From Azolla caroliniana (lineage: Eukaryota; Polypodiophyta), in contig JBHGNT010000003.1 of NCBI GenBank assembly GCA_043228905.1, positions 868,001 to 932,000 of the forward strand: 64,000 bases of DNA, read 5' to 3'. Shown here piece after piece: positions 36,270 through 50,320 of this stretch. Position 1 is the stretch's first letter. Every line of letters begins with the position of its first letter. A program made the translations under genes and the position numbers. Below the pieces are notes generated by a model that saw only the letters and a program-made list of their open reading frames with translations, was not told the DNA's origin and did no database searches.

Positions 36270-39200
36270 ATACATTAGGTTGTGTGTTGTTTTGGTGTAG
36301 GGGTATCACCACAAATTACAATCATCAAATTGTAGTGATTGGTCAAGCTCGAGACTAGTTTAAGCCATTGAGTGTCATCAATTTCTACAAACTTCACATA
36401 TCAATTTATCATGGGAGTAATTTGCTCGCATCATACATGGTTATATAATGGAAGATGTGTACTTTTCATATCATAGATCTCCTAGTGATTTTATTATTTG
36501 GAATAGAATTTGGGTAGATATATTCTATTCCCTCTGTTTTTGTGTATACCATGGTGCCTTGATGAGGAACATGTGCATGCAAACTCATGCTCTTGACAAT
36601 CGGTTGGAAATGTTGTGTCAATAATCTAAATTTGTGTAATTGTTTTGAAGATTATCGTTCATCTTTGTCTCTTTTAGTAAAGTAAGCTCTAAAGAGAACA
36701 TTGTTCATCACTCTAATAAATACTTCTTGAAAAATGTGACATGGCATTATATCATCTTTCATATTCATTTATTGGTACTTGTATTTACCTTGTCCGACAT
36801 GTCTTTCTTGATTGTATACTCTAATATTTCCATCACACAAAGATTACTTGAGCGACATTTAAGCTTAAAACCAGAACTAGATTTACTATTTCAAACAAGA
36901 ACCCAAGGCCCATCACACAACCATGTCATTGACATATTGGTAGTCGCATGGTTACCATTCTCATCATTCTTTCTGAAAAATAGATTCTTGATGTGCTCAT
37001 GCTCATCACAAAGTGGCAATCTACATCCTCAACGCTCCACAAAATAAACTATATGATATGGTGGACAATAAGTGGGAGACCAATTTTTAGCAACATGAAC
37101 TATAAAACAATTCTTGGTGCAAAATGGAAATGATGCGTTTTGTCGAAGTTAATGCACGCCTTACGCAAGGTTCCATCGATCACAAATATATTCACATATG
37201 CAATTGAACATTTTGTATGATGAAGAACTATGAACTAGATTGGATTTATCATGCCAAATCGTAAAAGGCCATGATGTTTATTTGGTTGCGTTGAGGAATT
37301 TCCAAGGAATAACTAAGGGTACTTGTCAAAAGTAACCATTATGCATAGGGTAATATCAATGATATTAGGGTATAGCCTCGGTCAAAAAGCGTAATTGAAA
37401 GTGTGTTATTCCCCCTAATAGCAAAAAGGAAAATTCGTCATCTAAGGCTTTGGAGACCCTAAAGTATTGGTTATTACATTGTTTACAAGGGTATGCTTTC
37501 ATTATGTTGATTATGACTAATTTCTCTCCAATAATTGTTCACTTGACCGACATGTTAAGTCATCTTTTAATATGCTCCTTATATTTCTATGGGAATGTAA
37601 GGCCCTATGAAGGGGGCTCATAGCTCACGAGGAGACCTAAAAACATGTCTAGATTTATGTCGTTCATGACTACACAATATATTGTGGAAGCTAGCCAAAT
37701 GGTAGCGACATTATATGGTCGTGCTATTTTTTCTTCGTAAAAATGAGTTATGTCGAATTATGGCTACACCATATCTTCTAGAATTAAGCCAAATGGTAGT
37801 TACTAGTGATTTCTTTCTTCATGTTTGAATATCCATGTAATGATTTCACTCATTTAATGAGTTGTACATTTATGCTTTTCACCTCTACTACATAATGATT
37901 TCTGATTAATTGCTTTCCTTTCATTGTGTCCCACAGGGATCAAGTAACATTCACGCGGTGGGTTCTCTTATCTCCCTAATTTTTGTCATTTCTCCTACCA
38001 ATAATCCCAACTTCCAAGGGTATGGTGAACTTCGGTGCAATGAAAGAAAATAAGAACTAGCATTAGTATGAGGATGGTGTTTGTCGAGTTCAACTGTCAA
38101 GAGTGTTGACAAATGCAAGGTTTTATATTACAAATCATTTATATAATCTCTAGAGAATGGACGATGTCGACCAATATATTAAAGCCATCTTTACTTATTG
38201 AAGATTAACTTACTTTATTCATCCATTTTGTTTAGAGAAAACTCGGATTTTATTCCATAAGAATATTGACACCTTTAACCAAAAGTTTTACTTTTTCTGC
38301 CTTGTAAAATGTTGTAAGCATTGGAGGTTTCAGGTGAAATAGCTCTTCTAAAGCAGCCCATACAAAAATTTGTCTCGAAGTTAAGGTGGAACGCAACAAT
38401 CATGGAGTAAAACCAGTCTTTAACTCTTATAAGAAGTGTATGTCCCTTGAAGCATCATTGAAAAGAGAGACAAGCTCAGTAAATCACATACGTGATTTTA
38501 GCATGCCCATCACAAACCTTAATGTCGTGTCACTTTTTATATTGCTAATGGTAATGACTCTCTTAAGTATGAGAGAATGAATATTTCTGACCTCTAAGTT
38601 TGTCATAAAAGTTGAATGTGCACGCTATCGATGACACTTCTATTTAAAATGAACAAGAAAATTAGAGAATAAAGGAAGGTCCTTATCTCATAGCCTGCAC
38701 CGTATTGCACGAAATGCTTTATTGTTTATATTTTTGGCCTTTCCTTTAAAGAATTGATTATTGGTTATGGCATTGGCTTCCTACTTTTTCAACGCATAGT
38801 TTCGAGCCATCTGAATACACTCCAATATCTACGATCTTCAATTTTGCGTGGAGGCATGTTCTCATTATATTTTGTTTTTCACGTTTATCATCGCACAATT
38901 GACCCATTCATGTGGCCTTGCACATGCAAGAGTTTAGACCCAAACGACAAAAACCCATTAACGTTTGAAATGTCCTTTATCATACATTAACCTTATTGAT
39001 GTTTAGATTTACAAAAGGGTTGTTGATACTTTGATAAAAAACACAATTGAGTTTTAAATCACCGCGGTCATTTTTATTTGTCTCAAGTAACGAGTAGAAA
39101 TAATGTTTCCATGGTCGCACATAAATAACTTTTCTCGTCCGTTTTTATGGGGTTTTCATTTTTGGAGGTTGTCTATATGTGCTTGCTTTTGACGTGCTAT

Positions 39201-41519
39201 AAATACTAAAAATGTGACCTTTTAAAATATATAGAGGGCCCAACATAATAATGGAAGCATACAAAAGAATTGATCGATTCGCATTGTAAGGTGAAAGACT
39301 ATGCACATTTGATTAAAGACATGCAATAATGGGACAAACAATTTAAAAGTGTTAACTTCGACCCACTTAGGTCTTGATAGATGTGCAACAATAGTATAAC
39401 TTCCCCTAACCATACAGTTTACCAATGACTATTGATAGGTATCGACGTATAAGCTTCGACTATAAGAAATAATTGGAGTTCTAAAGTATATAAGTAAAGT
39501 GACCATTCATAATTTGCCTTGATACGGCTATTGCCATTTTTGTGTTTGAGTTGTCTCGAGATGATCATTCATACCCCTTTTAGGTTTGTCTAATATTATG
39601 CTCTCATTGTTCGTATATATTTTGTGGTGGCCGTGGGAGTCGTGCAACAAACATGTTATCAACAACTCTCTTTGGTTTATCGTAGATGCATAAGCACATA
39701 GAAGAAGGGGAACGAAACTTGAGCGTTAACTCTCAAATGTATTTAATTAGGACAAGAAGATGATCCATCCCGTGTGTAGTTATCGTTAAAGACAACGTAC
39801 ATGAGAATAACTACTTTGAATACATAGAGTTGTGTTCCACTTACATTTATTTGGACACGTTGGTGAAGCTTCTTCACATTGCATGACATGCTTATGTATT
39901 GCGCCAAGTTTGTTATGTACAAAATTGTGATGATTTTTTGTTTCAAGTTGACCAAAGGATGGTTATCACAAAAGTTAATGAGCATTTGCTTATTAGAGAT
40001 CATCTCAAAGTAACCCAAGCATCATCATTTAAAGAGCATGTCCCTCACACATTTTGTGTTGAGGTATTTGTAATGTTCATACATTTTCACATGTTCTAAT
40101 ACATGACTATAATATGGCTTCTTATTCAATTCACTATTGATGGTATCATTCCCTTTACGCAAGAAGGAGATAATGTAGAAAACACCCACATACACATCTA
40201 TGTGCAAGAGATAGAATCACATGCATGAGCATAAAAGTGCATACACACATAAAAGTCGCAGAACTTGATACTACAAATAAGTCATTGTTGATATTCGTCA
40301 TTAATGATCCACAAACCATAGAAGCAACTATTTTCATAGAAGATAATTAACTAACAAAAAATCAAACCTAATTCCAAATGAGCATTATTTCCAAATCCAA
40401 TCATCGAGATAGATGCTCATAGCTCAAACTACTCTAGGCGAAATATGAAATTTTGGATAAAATTCAACCATGCACATAAATTATTTATACTTGCCTTGTT
40501 GACATGTATAATTTATTGGTAATATAGGTTTTAATTCGTATAGATGTTCCATCAATATGATTGCACAATATAGAAGCAATGAACTACACAATATGGAAAT
40601 AGACGTGGTAAACCCGTACCACATTGACATAGAGGTTATTTAATATATTCCATGTTAACGAAAGGGCATAACATGAATTGTTGCTCACTCATCAATTGCC
40701 ACCATTCCAAACGAGAAACCAATCAACGCATGGGGTACCTTCGATAGTCAAACTTTGTCTGCCCTATACATAATAGTGATTGGATAAAAACGTTCAATTG
40801 CGGCATAATTGGTTAGGATTCCTCAGAAGCTGGTGGTCTTGAATATCTCTACTAAAGTTAAGGAGGAGGGTATCCATTGTTGTGATGTGATGTGTGTGTG
40901 GGGGATAGAAGTGTGAGAAAGGGAGGTTTTTACACTATTATGTGAGCAAAAGAACACAAACATGAACAACATTCCCCCATCTATGTGCATGCACAAACAC
41001 TACTACAAAACATGGGGCATACGTCTCTTTACGTAAGGCACACATATAAAATGTATAAAATACAGAAATAGTCTACGTGTACAACCACTCATCATATACA
41101 CAAAAATGAGATCACATTACACCTTCACACACATGCAATTCAAGGCAAAAGCATCAAGATATTGTACATGTTGAAGGCAATTAGGCAAAATCCCATCTTC
41201 CCTAGTCTCAAAATGGTGTGTGGATGTCTTATGAAAGCTATTTGCATGAATCTCTAGATTGACAACTATTTCAAAGTACATATTCACCTCTTGATGAGAG
41301 GCCATGTTTACAAGGTTGAAAAATGGGTGTTTTACCAAAAGGACCGTCCTATACGAGGATTGCATTCTCTATGATAAAAGATGTCACGGCGGATTATAAA
41401 ACATTTATCATCTATTACGATCTCATAAAATTAAAAAGCTACATTGACAACACAAATGCTTGAAAAGAGGTGAAAAGAAAATTCTGGAGTCGTTCTACAA
41501 AGAGAAGTAACATAGAATT
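36270..41519. other. Gene-free AT-rich spacer
   Basis: No gene is recognised. A partial local repeat at about 37667-37705 and 37765-37802 shares 'agccaaatggtag'. 'cactactacaaaacatgggg' at 40998 resembles another CACTA-like end but has no partner. Confidence 0.5.
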
Positions 41520-42470
41520 CAAGCAATTCCATAAGGATGTGCGAGATCAACCATACGTAGCATGACCTCAGTCATACATATCAAAACAAATGAATGAGGG
41601 ATTGAAACATGTCATTGCTCATCTCTTGGTTCCACGAGCAACGTAACAACAGATCACGAGAGACTTGAGAGGAGTGTTGTTCCTTGGAGCAAATGTTTGT
41701 GAGTGGAATAACATGAGCTCAACCATACATATTGTGCTAGTTGAATGAAGGACCGAAACACGACGTTGCTTGACACGTGGTTCCATGAGTGGCACAACGG
41801 ATCACAAGAGACTAAAGAGGAGTATTCTTGATAGGAATAGACGTGTGTAAGTGGAATAGCATGAGCAAACACATACAAATCATGCTCGTTGAATGAAGGA
41901 TTGAAACACGGGATTTTCCTTGAATCTTTGGCTCCTACAAGTGATGCAACAAATAAGTTACAAAAAGACTTACGAGGAGCGTTCTTTCCCGGAGTAGATG
42001 TATGCAAGTGGAATAACATGAGCTCAACCATACACATATTGTGTTAATTGAATGATTCAGGGATCGAAACACGAGATTGCCTCACCCTCTGGTTCCCACG
42101 AGGGATGCAACAAACAAGTTAAGAAAAGACTCAAGAGGAGTGTTCTTCCCAGGAGAAAATGCATGGGATTGGAATAACACGAGCTCAACCATACACATGT
42201 CGTGTGACTTAAATGAAGGATTGAAACCTTCTGGTTCCCGCGAAGGATGCAACAAACAGGTTCTGAAAAGGCTCAGGAGGAGTGTTCTTCCCCGGAGCAG
42301 ATGTGTGCGAGTGGAATAACACGAGCTCAACCATACACATATTGCGTCACTCGAATGAAGGATCGAAACACGGGATTGCTTGACCCATGGTTCCATGGTA
42401 GACAGATCACTCACGAGAGATTCAAGAGGAGTGTTCTTCCATGGAGCAGATGCGTGTGTGTGTGTGTGTG
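41520..42470. repeat. Minisatellite, unit about 150 bp, about six units
   Basis: Units begin near 41520, 41670, 41818, 41974, 42135, 42277 and (partial) 42426. Shared blocks are 'gaggagtgttcttcc', 'gagtggaataacacgagctc', 'aaccatacacatattg', 'gaatgaaggatcgaaacacg' and 'catggttcc'. The leftmost unit is the most diverged. The array ends about 200 bp before the TATA box of the HSP90 gene. Confidence 0.9.
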
Positions 42471-42670
42471 AAAGCACCCTTCATAGGGGAGAAGAATTGA
42501 TGGCCACAAAATAATATGTATATGTATATATATTCAATGGATAAGGTTTTTAAAACCATTGAAGAAAAACAGAGATGGGAAAAACTACATAAAAATATCT
42601 GAAGTAAGTTTTATGAAGGGTTTTACCTCTCTGTTCCTGTGTGGTGTGTGTGTGTGTGTATGTATGTACA

Positions 42671-42677
42671 TATATAG
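42671..42677 (+). promoter_or_regulatory. TATA box of the HSP90 gene
   Basis: TATATAG lies 150 bp before the start codon, which gives a leader of about 120 nt if transcription begins about 30 bp downstream. A (GT)n/(ATGT)n run lies just upstream. I saw no clean heat-shock element (alternating GAA/TTC at 5-bp steps) near it. Confidence 0.55.
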
Positions 42678-42820
42678 AGAGAAGTCCTGTTGATTTCTGA
42701 TTTTTGGTCTTTGTGTCGAAATTGGTGTTTCCAAGCTTCTGTTCCTTCTTTTGTATCGGGATTAGGGTTCCGGATTCCTCTCCCTGCGCTTTGGCTTGGG
42801 CTTGGGTTTGCTTTTAATCC

Positions 42821-45800
42821 ATGGCTTCTCGCTACCTTGCTTCGGCTTCTGCTCCCGTTCACACTGGTGCTCCTCTTGGACTCTCTGGTGCTTCTCTGCC
42901 ATTTCTCTCTGCAAGGTCTCTGAAGGTATGTTCTAAAAACTTTCGTTTTAATATTACTTCTAAACATTTCGCAAATAATTTATGTTTAGTTTTGCATGTT
43001 TCTGCACCAGTTTTCGAATAATATGGGATCCATAGATTGTCTTAGAAGAGAGAGTTATTGCTATTATAATGGGTTCTTATTAGAACAGAGAATTAAACTT
43101 TGTGTAGTTGTGTTGCTTCATTGTCAGAACCGTTTTGTAACTACAACTGCTTTATGTTAATATTAAATAATTTATATTAACTTAAAAAATATTTAGGTTT
43201 TTGAAAAGTATTAGAAGGTTATGACGACAAATTGGTGTGGAGTTGATGTTTCTGAGAATCCTTTCTGCTTTGCAGTTTGTTTTAAAATTTGGAAATAGTA
43301 AAAGCATGGCATGATATAAAAACTTGCTAGAAAGGTTTCTGAAAACTCTAGAAAGATCTCTGTTTTTATAGAATAACCTGATATCTGATTGTTGCTAAAA
43401 ATCATGGCACCTTCCAGAAAAACCTTTTCCCTCTTTGAAAGAAACAAAATACCTTGCTAGTTGAAGACTTTCACGAATATGAGCCAGTTTTGAATATGAG
43501 CTTGTTTATATATGTGAATTTCTCGAATACCTGCTAATCGAGGTTTTAATGTATATAGATATCACGAAAATATAATTTTCCATGCATAGAAATGTATTGA
43601 TATTTGAAAGTTATGCAGACGTTCATCACTCAGATCAGGGAGAACTATACTATTTTTTTTGCCTGTTTTGATATTAAATGTCTGAATTTGCACTTAACAT
43701 CAATGAGAAACATATAAGCTTTACCTGTTTAGATGAGGGAAAATACTTCGAAATGTGTCGTTTTCATTTTTTTTATCCAGAAAAAATATTCTATGCATCT
43801 GTGACCTGATATATGTGTAGTATGACGACTATCTGACTATGGGATAATCTGAGAAGTCATTAACTTCTATGTATGCTAAAGGTTAATCTTGTGTTTTTCA
43901 GGTTGTGCGGAATGAACTCAGCCCTCTCAAAATTGGCAAGCCTCCTGTCAATGGAAGGTTGCCCATCTATTCTCGGAGATTAAGATTAAATTCGGTTGCA
44001 ACCGAATCAGCAGTTAGCGAGACTGAAACCAATCTCAAAGGAGGAGAGGACCCAGTGACTGTCGAGAAGCATGAATACCAGGCAGAGGTGGGGGTTAATG
44101 TTATTATTATTATTATTATTTGACGAAGGATCTATTGAAATTCACAAAAGTGTTGTGGATTAATAGATACCATTTGGAGGTTGGGCTTCTTATTATTAGT
44201 TATGAAGGGTTTACCAATATATACAAAAATATTCTGAAAAGTCGAAAAGTTAAACTGATGTTTCTATACATTAAAAGATATATTATCTTGCCGAAAAGCA
44301 TTTATGCTTAGTGAGGTAAGATGTAATCCATTATATAGAAACATGACTTTATATCGTATTTACATATAATCATCACAGTTGCTGTGTAGTTTTCAGAAAA
44401 GAACAAGATATGAGCACGTTCCACTTGTATAGCTATTCCTCACAATTTAGGGGGGGCTTGTTTCAGGTTAGCAGGCTTCTCGATATTATTGTGCACAGTC
44501 TCTACAGTCATACTGAAGTCTTTCTGAGAGAGCTGGTCAGGTAGGATGTTGGAGCTGATATTGATTGATTTGCTATGATTTCTTGTGTGAAATGTTGATG
44601 TTTTTTGGTTATTGAAATATTCAGATTGCTTATAACTGCTTCTTATTGTGTCTGTCAGCAATGCAAGTGATGCACTTGATAAGTTGAGGTTCTTGAGTGT
44701 CACTGACCCAAGCCTTTTGGGCAGTGATCCGGAATTGGCCATTAAGATTCGAAGTGATAAAGATGCAAGGATCCTTGTGATTCAGTAAGTTGTATGATTA
44801 TTTCTTTAGTTTGGATCATTTCTCTTACCAAAGGTTAGCTTGTAAAGCTTATGAATTCTTATGCTTCTGTTCTAATTTGGGGCAATTGCTTGTACTTTAA
44901 ACCCTGTTTTATCATTATTTTAATCATTTCTCTTTCCAGTAATGGGCTGACAAAATTTTGACAGTTGCATTTTTTTCATCTAACTCTGGCAAATTTTTGC
45001 ATGTACTGTTCTCAAGGGACTCAGGCATAGGTATGACCAAGGATGATCTTATTCACAGTCTTGGCACTATTGCTCAAAGTGGCACTGCTAATTTCTTAAA
45101 AGCTCTCAAAGTATGTGCTTTGGTCTACATGGGTTTATGTATCCATCTCTCATGCTGGAAACCTAATTTTTGTCGTGATTAAATTGCACAGGAAAATAAG
45201 GAAACTCTTGGGGGTGATAATGGTCTGATTGGCAAATTTGGTGTGGGGTTCTATTCAGCATTCCTTGTTGCTGATAAGGTACTTGATTCTTACTTCTAAC
45301 CTTTCATGTATTTTCTCATCTCATATCTTGTGTTGATGCTCATTTGATATCTTATGTTGACGCATTTGTGAGTTACAATGGAAAAGTCAGCAAGATTAAT
45401 TTAGTGGGGTTAACGAACCTTGTATTAATGTGTGTTTTAGCTCATCCCATTCTCATGTTGATTCATTTGTTAGTTGTTTCTCGAAAATAGAGAAGATTAA
45501 TAGCCGTAGTAAACTAACATTGCTTTAATCGATGTGAAAAACTAGTTCCTATAGTTAAGAGGCGGAATTCAATCCCCAATTCATACTTTTAAGGATATGT
45601 TGTTCTTGTGAATTCCTTTGATTTGCAATCTTTCTGATTTCGAAATTTTCCATAAGGGCTCATTGGTTGGAAATACTTTGGATATGTACATTAATTCTAT
45701 AACCTTCTAATATGACTGTTGCACAGGTTGTTGTAACGACGAGGCCTCCCAACACTGATAAGCAGTATGTATGGGAAGCAGAGGCCAACAGTAGTGCATT

Positions 45801-48800
45801 TATCATCCGAGAGGAGACTGACCCTGACTTCATTCTTGAGAGGGGTACTGCTGTAATCTTGCATCTAAAGGTTGGTTATGATTTTTGACAACGTGATTTC
45901 TGCTTTGTGGGTGGAGGTTGAGGGGAAGTGTGGTCTTATTTCTGAAAATAATTTCAAATTTATTTCAGGAGGATGCATTGGACTATCTTGATACTGAAAA
46001 AGTTCAGGAGCTTGTGAAGAATTATTCACAATTTATCTCTTTTCCTATTTATGTTGGACGGGAGAAACCTGCAGTAGCTAAGGTTGGTTTCTCTTAACCA
46101 CTATGGTATCTGTGCTTGTTTTGCTCCGTCTCACAGTATGAGATATGTATACTGTTGTTACATTATTGAAATGATGATTTTTGTACAGGCAACAGAGGAT
46201 GGTACTGAACCTGAGAAGGTGAGTTGTTCTGCTAATACCAAAGTATTATTGAACCGTTTAAATTTAAAGAGACTAGTAACTAATTGGTGGTTGGTTTCTG
46301 GTTTTATGCAGGAAAAGAAAACTTACAGCTATGAACTTGTGAATGAAACAAAGCCAATCTGGGTTAGTAAACTTATCTTCATGTCTTGTTTTATTCTTTG
46401 TATATGTTTTTTCATGTAAAGGTCATATTTTATGTCATACGGACTTGTAACAAGAAATATAATCTCTCTACGATGTGTGCAGATGCGAAGCCCAAAAGAA
46501 GTTACAAAGGAGGAGTACCATGCATTCTATAAGAAGACATATGATGAACGTCTTGACCCAATGGCTTACTCACATTTTAATACTGAGGTATGTTTTTCTC
46601 AAATGGAGAGAGCTGAAATCGTTCAATTTGCGTCAAATAATAAACATTGCTTGTTTTTTTTTGTTTTATCTTGTTATGGCAGTATCTGAACTTCTCATAA
46701 GTTTCTTCTCACAGGGTGAAGTGGAGTTTAAAAGTCTCTTGTACATTCCTGGAATGGCTCCTTTTTCGTCAGATAAAGCTTCTTCAGAACTCAAGAACAT
46801 AAAGCTTTATGTTAGACGGGTGTTCATTTCTGATGATTTTCATGGAGCATTGGTGAGGCACTTGAAATCTTCTTCAAATAATATTTTATTCAAAATAATA
46901 TAGTGACCATGCTGTTCTCATATCAACTTTGTTCTGGCTTTATGCTACAGTTTCCTAGTTACCTATCCTTCATGAAGGGCGTTGTTGATTCTAATGATCT
47001 ACCTCTAAATGTATCTCGTGAACTTCTGCAAGAGAGTAGAATTGTAAGTGTCTTTTTAGCAGCTGCATATGAGATATGTTTGGGACATACCTGACACTGT
47101 TGTCTTACAGATGAATCTCATGAAGAAAAGGTTGACAAAGAAATCATTTGATTTGTTTGATTCGATTATGAAGAGGAAGGATCCAGAGGTAACATAATCT
47201 ATGTAGAATCTAGATGTTAGACATATAAACTCTACTGATGGTTTCTCTCAGGTATCCATGTCTTTGATTAATCTAATGCACGTTTGTATACTCATTTGCT
47301 TCATAGGAGTACAAGAAGTTCTGGAGGAACTATGGGAAGTACATAAAACTGGGTATAAGTGAAGACAAAGATAACCAAAAAAGACTGTCATCCTTCCTGA
47401 GATATTATTCATCAAAGCATCAGGAAGAAATGACTAGCCTGAAAGATTATGTGGAGAACATGAAAGAGGACCAGCAGGCTATTTACTACTTCTCATCAGA
47501 ATCTGTTAAAAGTGCTAGGAATGCTCCCTTCATGGAGAAACTTGTTGAGAGAGGATACGAGGTATCACATATCTTGGCTGCTATTTTATTCTGTTATTAC
47601 TATATGATTGCAGCTCTCAATATTCTTAACACTGAAAAAATTGATCTGACTTGTAGGTTCTGTTTCTCACGGAACCTTTGGATGAGGTTTCAATCAATGC
47701 TCTCAAATCTTTTAAGGGGAAAGATTTTATTGATGTGAGCAAGGAAGACTTTGATATAGGTATGCATTTTCGTTGCACATCTTAAGAAAATGCTCAGTAT
47801 TTATGTGTAATCATACCCCATGTATTTCTGCATTACACAGTAGTCAAATGCTAGATGCATCCGAAATCTTAAACATCATTAATATTTGCATCTAAATTAT
47901 TAAGTAAAGCTATTTGAAACTTAAGTTGTTTTACGAACGTATGGTTATTGATAGTTTTAAATTAATACTCGGATTTGCCTAGTTTTGAGTATAGATATTT
48001 AAAACCTCAGTTTTTTGTTGATATTGCAGTCTGTCTGTGGGGTAGTAGATTGTATTGATTTGCTATATATCAATTTTAAATCTCTTATATGCCCATTCAG
48101 TGGAAATAAAATTTGACATTCTTCTTTTTCTGTGGAATAGGCATATAAGACTTTCTCATACACAAGTTTTTTCTTCTATCTTTCTGTGATGAATAAGCAC
48201 TTGTTATTTCTAGATCCAAGAACTGTGCTATATCAACTTTTCTTTTTACGCAGGTGATGATGAAGAGCAGAAACAACTAGTGAATGAATATGCACCTTTG
48301 TGTGATTGGATGAAGGATATGCTGGGCGAGAAAATTTCTAAGGTTGAAGTATCGAAAAGACTGAGCACTTCACCATGCGCACTGATTTCGGGTAAATATG
48401 GATGGTCTGCCAACATGGAAAGGTATAGCGCGTGTACTTTAAAGCCTAGATTTAATGCGGAATGAGGCTTGAGAAGATTTGTTAACACTCATGTCTTTTG
48501 TTTGCAGGATGATGAGAGCCCAGAATCTAGGTGATACCCCTGGGCTCAGAGAGTACATGGCATCAACTAGAATTCTTGAAATCAATCCGAATCATCGCAT
48601 AATTCAGTACCTGGATGTGAGTAGAATTATAGTTATTTTTCATCCGTATTATGGCATTTTAAAAATAATATTGCTTGACCTAGATAGAGATCACTTTTGC
48701 TAGGATGCTCGGCTTGCTGGAAAAGATGACACTATGGACACTGTTGAGCTTCTTTATGAAACTGCTCTTATGTCAAGTGGTTTTGTTGTGAGTACTTATT

Positions 48801-49582
48801 TGCCAAATTTTCTTTCAGTTTTGTGTTTAGGATTTTTTCTTTATGTCTGAATTTCTGTTTCATCCATGAAATATTAGTAAATTTGAGAAAAGAAACAAAT
48901 TTTTTGGAGCAGCAGCAAACTTATGGAAAAAACCACTATTTTACGTTCGTTTGTTGGATTTTTCTTATGATTGGTTTCCTTGCTGCAGCCTGAAGATCCA
49001 GCAGGTCTCGGTTCCAGAATCTATCAGTTGATAGAAGCCAATGTAAGTGGAGGCAACAACGTGAACCAAGTATATAGTGAGACTCAATATAATGCTGCTA
49101 GTCAAGGATACAATGAGGGTCAATACAATACTCCTAGTCCAGGATACAATGAAGGTCCTTACAATGCTGCTGGTCAAGTATACAATGAGGGTCAATACAA
49201 CACTTCTAGTCAAGGATACGATGCTGCAAGTCAAGGATACCCTGAAGGTCAATACAATCAATACCCTGGGAATCCAGGATACTCAGAGGGTCAATACAAT
49301 CAAGGATATGATGGGAGCCAAAGCAATCAATATGGTGTGAATCAAGCATACACTGAGGGTCAATATGATCCAAGTCAAGCATATAGTGCTGGTCAATATG
49401 ATGCAAATCAAGGATACAATGGAGGTCAATACAATGTGAGTCCGGATCAAGGTCAATACAATGTGGGGCAAGGTCAATATAGCGGCCCTGAAGAATTTGC
49501 TGGAAATGATTTGCCACCGTACCAGGATCCCAACTTTGCCCCCTCGACCAGACCACCTCCAATTGAACCCGAAGTTGTGTGA
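42821..49582 (+). CDS. Organellar HSP90 chaperone with repeat tail
   Basis: Twenty exons join in frame to 912 aa: 42821-42925, 43902-44087, 44467-44540, 44659-44784, 45017-45110, 45192-45278, 45727-45870, 45969-46082, 46189-46218, 46312-46362, 46483-46587, 46715-46852, 46951-47043, 47111-47188, 47307-47561, 47657-47759, 48254-48422, 48508-48616, 48704-48787, 48989-49582. HSP90s are ATP-driven dimeric chaperones. An N-terminal Ser/Ala/Arg-rich presequence (about 1-90) suggests plastid or mitochondrial import; family features fit both, plastid slightly favoured by the MAS start. ATPase residues are present: E119 and N123 in [14 protein letters not shown]165 in DSGIGMT, and GKFGVG at 209-214; the middle-domain arginine is R441 in PLNVSRE. 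The GWSANMER block is intact. After the normal end near residue 735 there is an extra tail of about 175 residues. Plant organellar HSP90s are usually near 780-800 aa, so the tail explains the excess. Confidence 0.93.
49065..49485 (+). repeat. In-frame minisatellite in the last HSP90 exon
   Basis: Units of roughly 39 bp with 'ggatacaatgagggtcaata' at the core encode about twelve variants of Y-[NSPT]-[ED]-G-Q-Y-[ND]. Spacing varies, but every unit keeps the reading frame. Antisense frames here are shadows. Confidence 0.9.
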
Positions 49583-50320
49583 TATGAAAGCGCACACATA
49601 TCAAAGTGTGAAATGGGTTCATATACAACTGTCAGAAGTTTGTTCCTAAGTGAAAATCCTTGTATATGACTCATATGAGTATGGAAAGCATAGAATTAAA
49701 CTGTTATTTCTTTTGCCTGGTTTCCAAATTTATTATAATACCGGAACTGCTTGCATTGTGCAAGATGTATTGAAATTTTGACCTTGAAATTAAGAGAGTT
49801 TTTATGGGGTAACACAACAGTATGTCAGAAATGATGAGAAGATACGACAAATCTATGTGAATTTGGCATGAATTTTCAGGAATTCCTAATAGATTGGCCT
49901 AGGAATTTTCAGGTCTAACAACTACAAGGATGGCAACATCTCTGAGACACAACCTGTGCTATTTGCTCGACTACTTGACCATAGAACCAAACTCAAGGAA
50001 TATCAAAACAGTGAAATTGGGCAAAATATTTTGGATTTCATTTGTTTATTCCATGGGTCATATGCTCCCCCCCCCCCCCGGTGCCATCCTCCACCTGATG
50101 ATGCTAAATCGTCATCATCATCATTGTCGACAATGTTTATTTTTTTTCGTTTATAAATGGAGTTGCACTTTAGTGAATGAGGGCACCTTTTCGTCAAATA
50201 TTGAGAAGTAGCTCTATTGGAAGTAAAATACGTTGTCTATATGTTTTTCCTCATACCTTACGAAATTGAAATGCTTCTCAGAAGTGGTAGGGGGTTGTCA
50301 ATACAATAGATACTTATGTG
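49583..50320 (+). other. HSP90 3' UTR and 3' flank
   Basis: No further gene is seen. A run of about 12 C at 50067-50079 followed by a (CATCAT)-like stretch is the only notable feature. The poly(A) site is not determined. Confidence 0.4.

Noticed and set aside
41520-42470. CRISPR-like array
   Set aside because: Units are ~150 bp with no short identical repeats separated by unique spacers; this is a eukaryotic minisatellite.
42480-42820. Heat-shock elements in the HSP90 promoter
   Set aside because: TTC and GAA triplets occur, but I could not find three alternating units at 5-bp steps; claiming an HSE would need a scan.
49206-49628. Long minus-strand frames with repeated HCIDL/HHIDL-type text
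   Set aside because: They are antisense shadows of the in-frame repeat in the last HSP90 exon; the sense strand is supported by the joined exons and conserved HSP90 domains.
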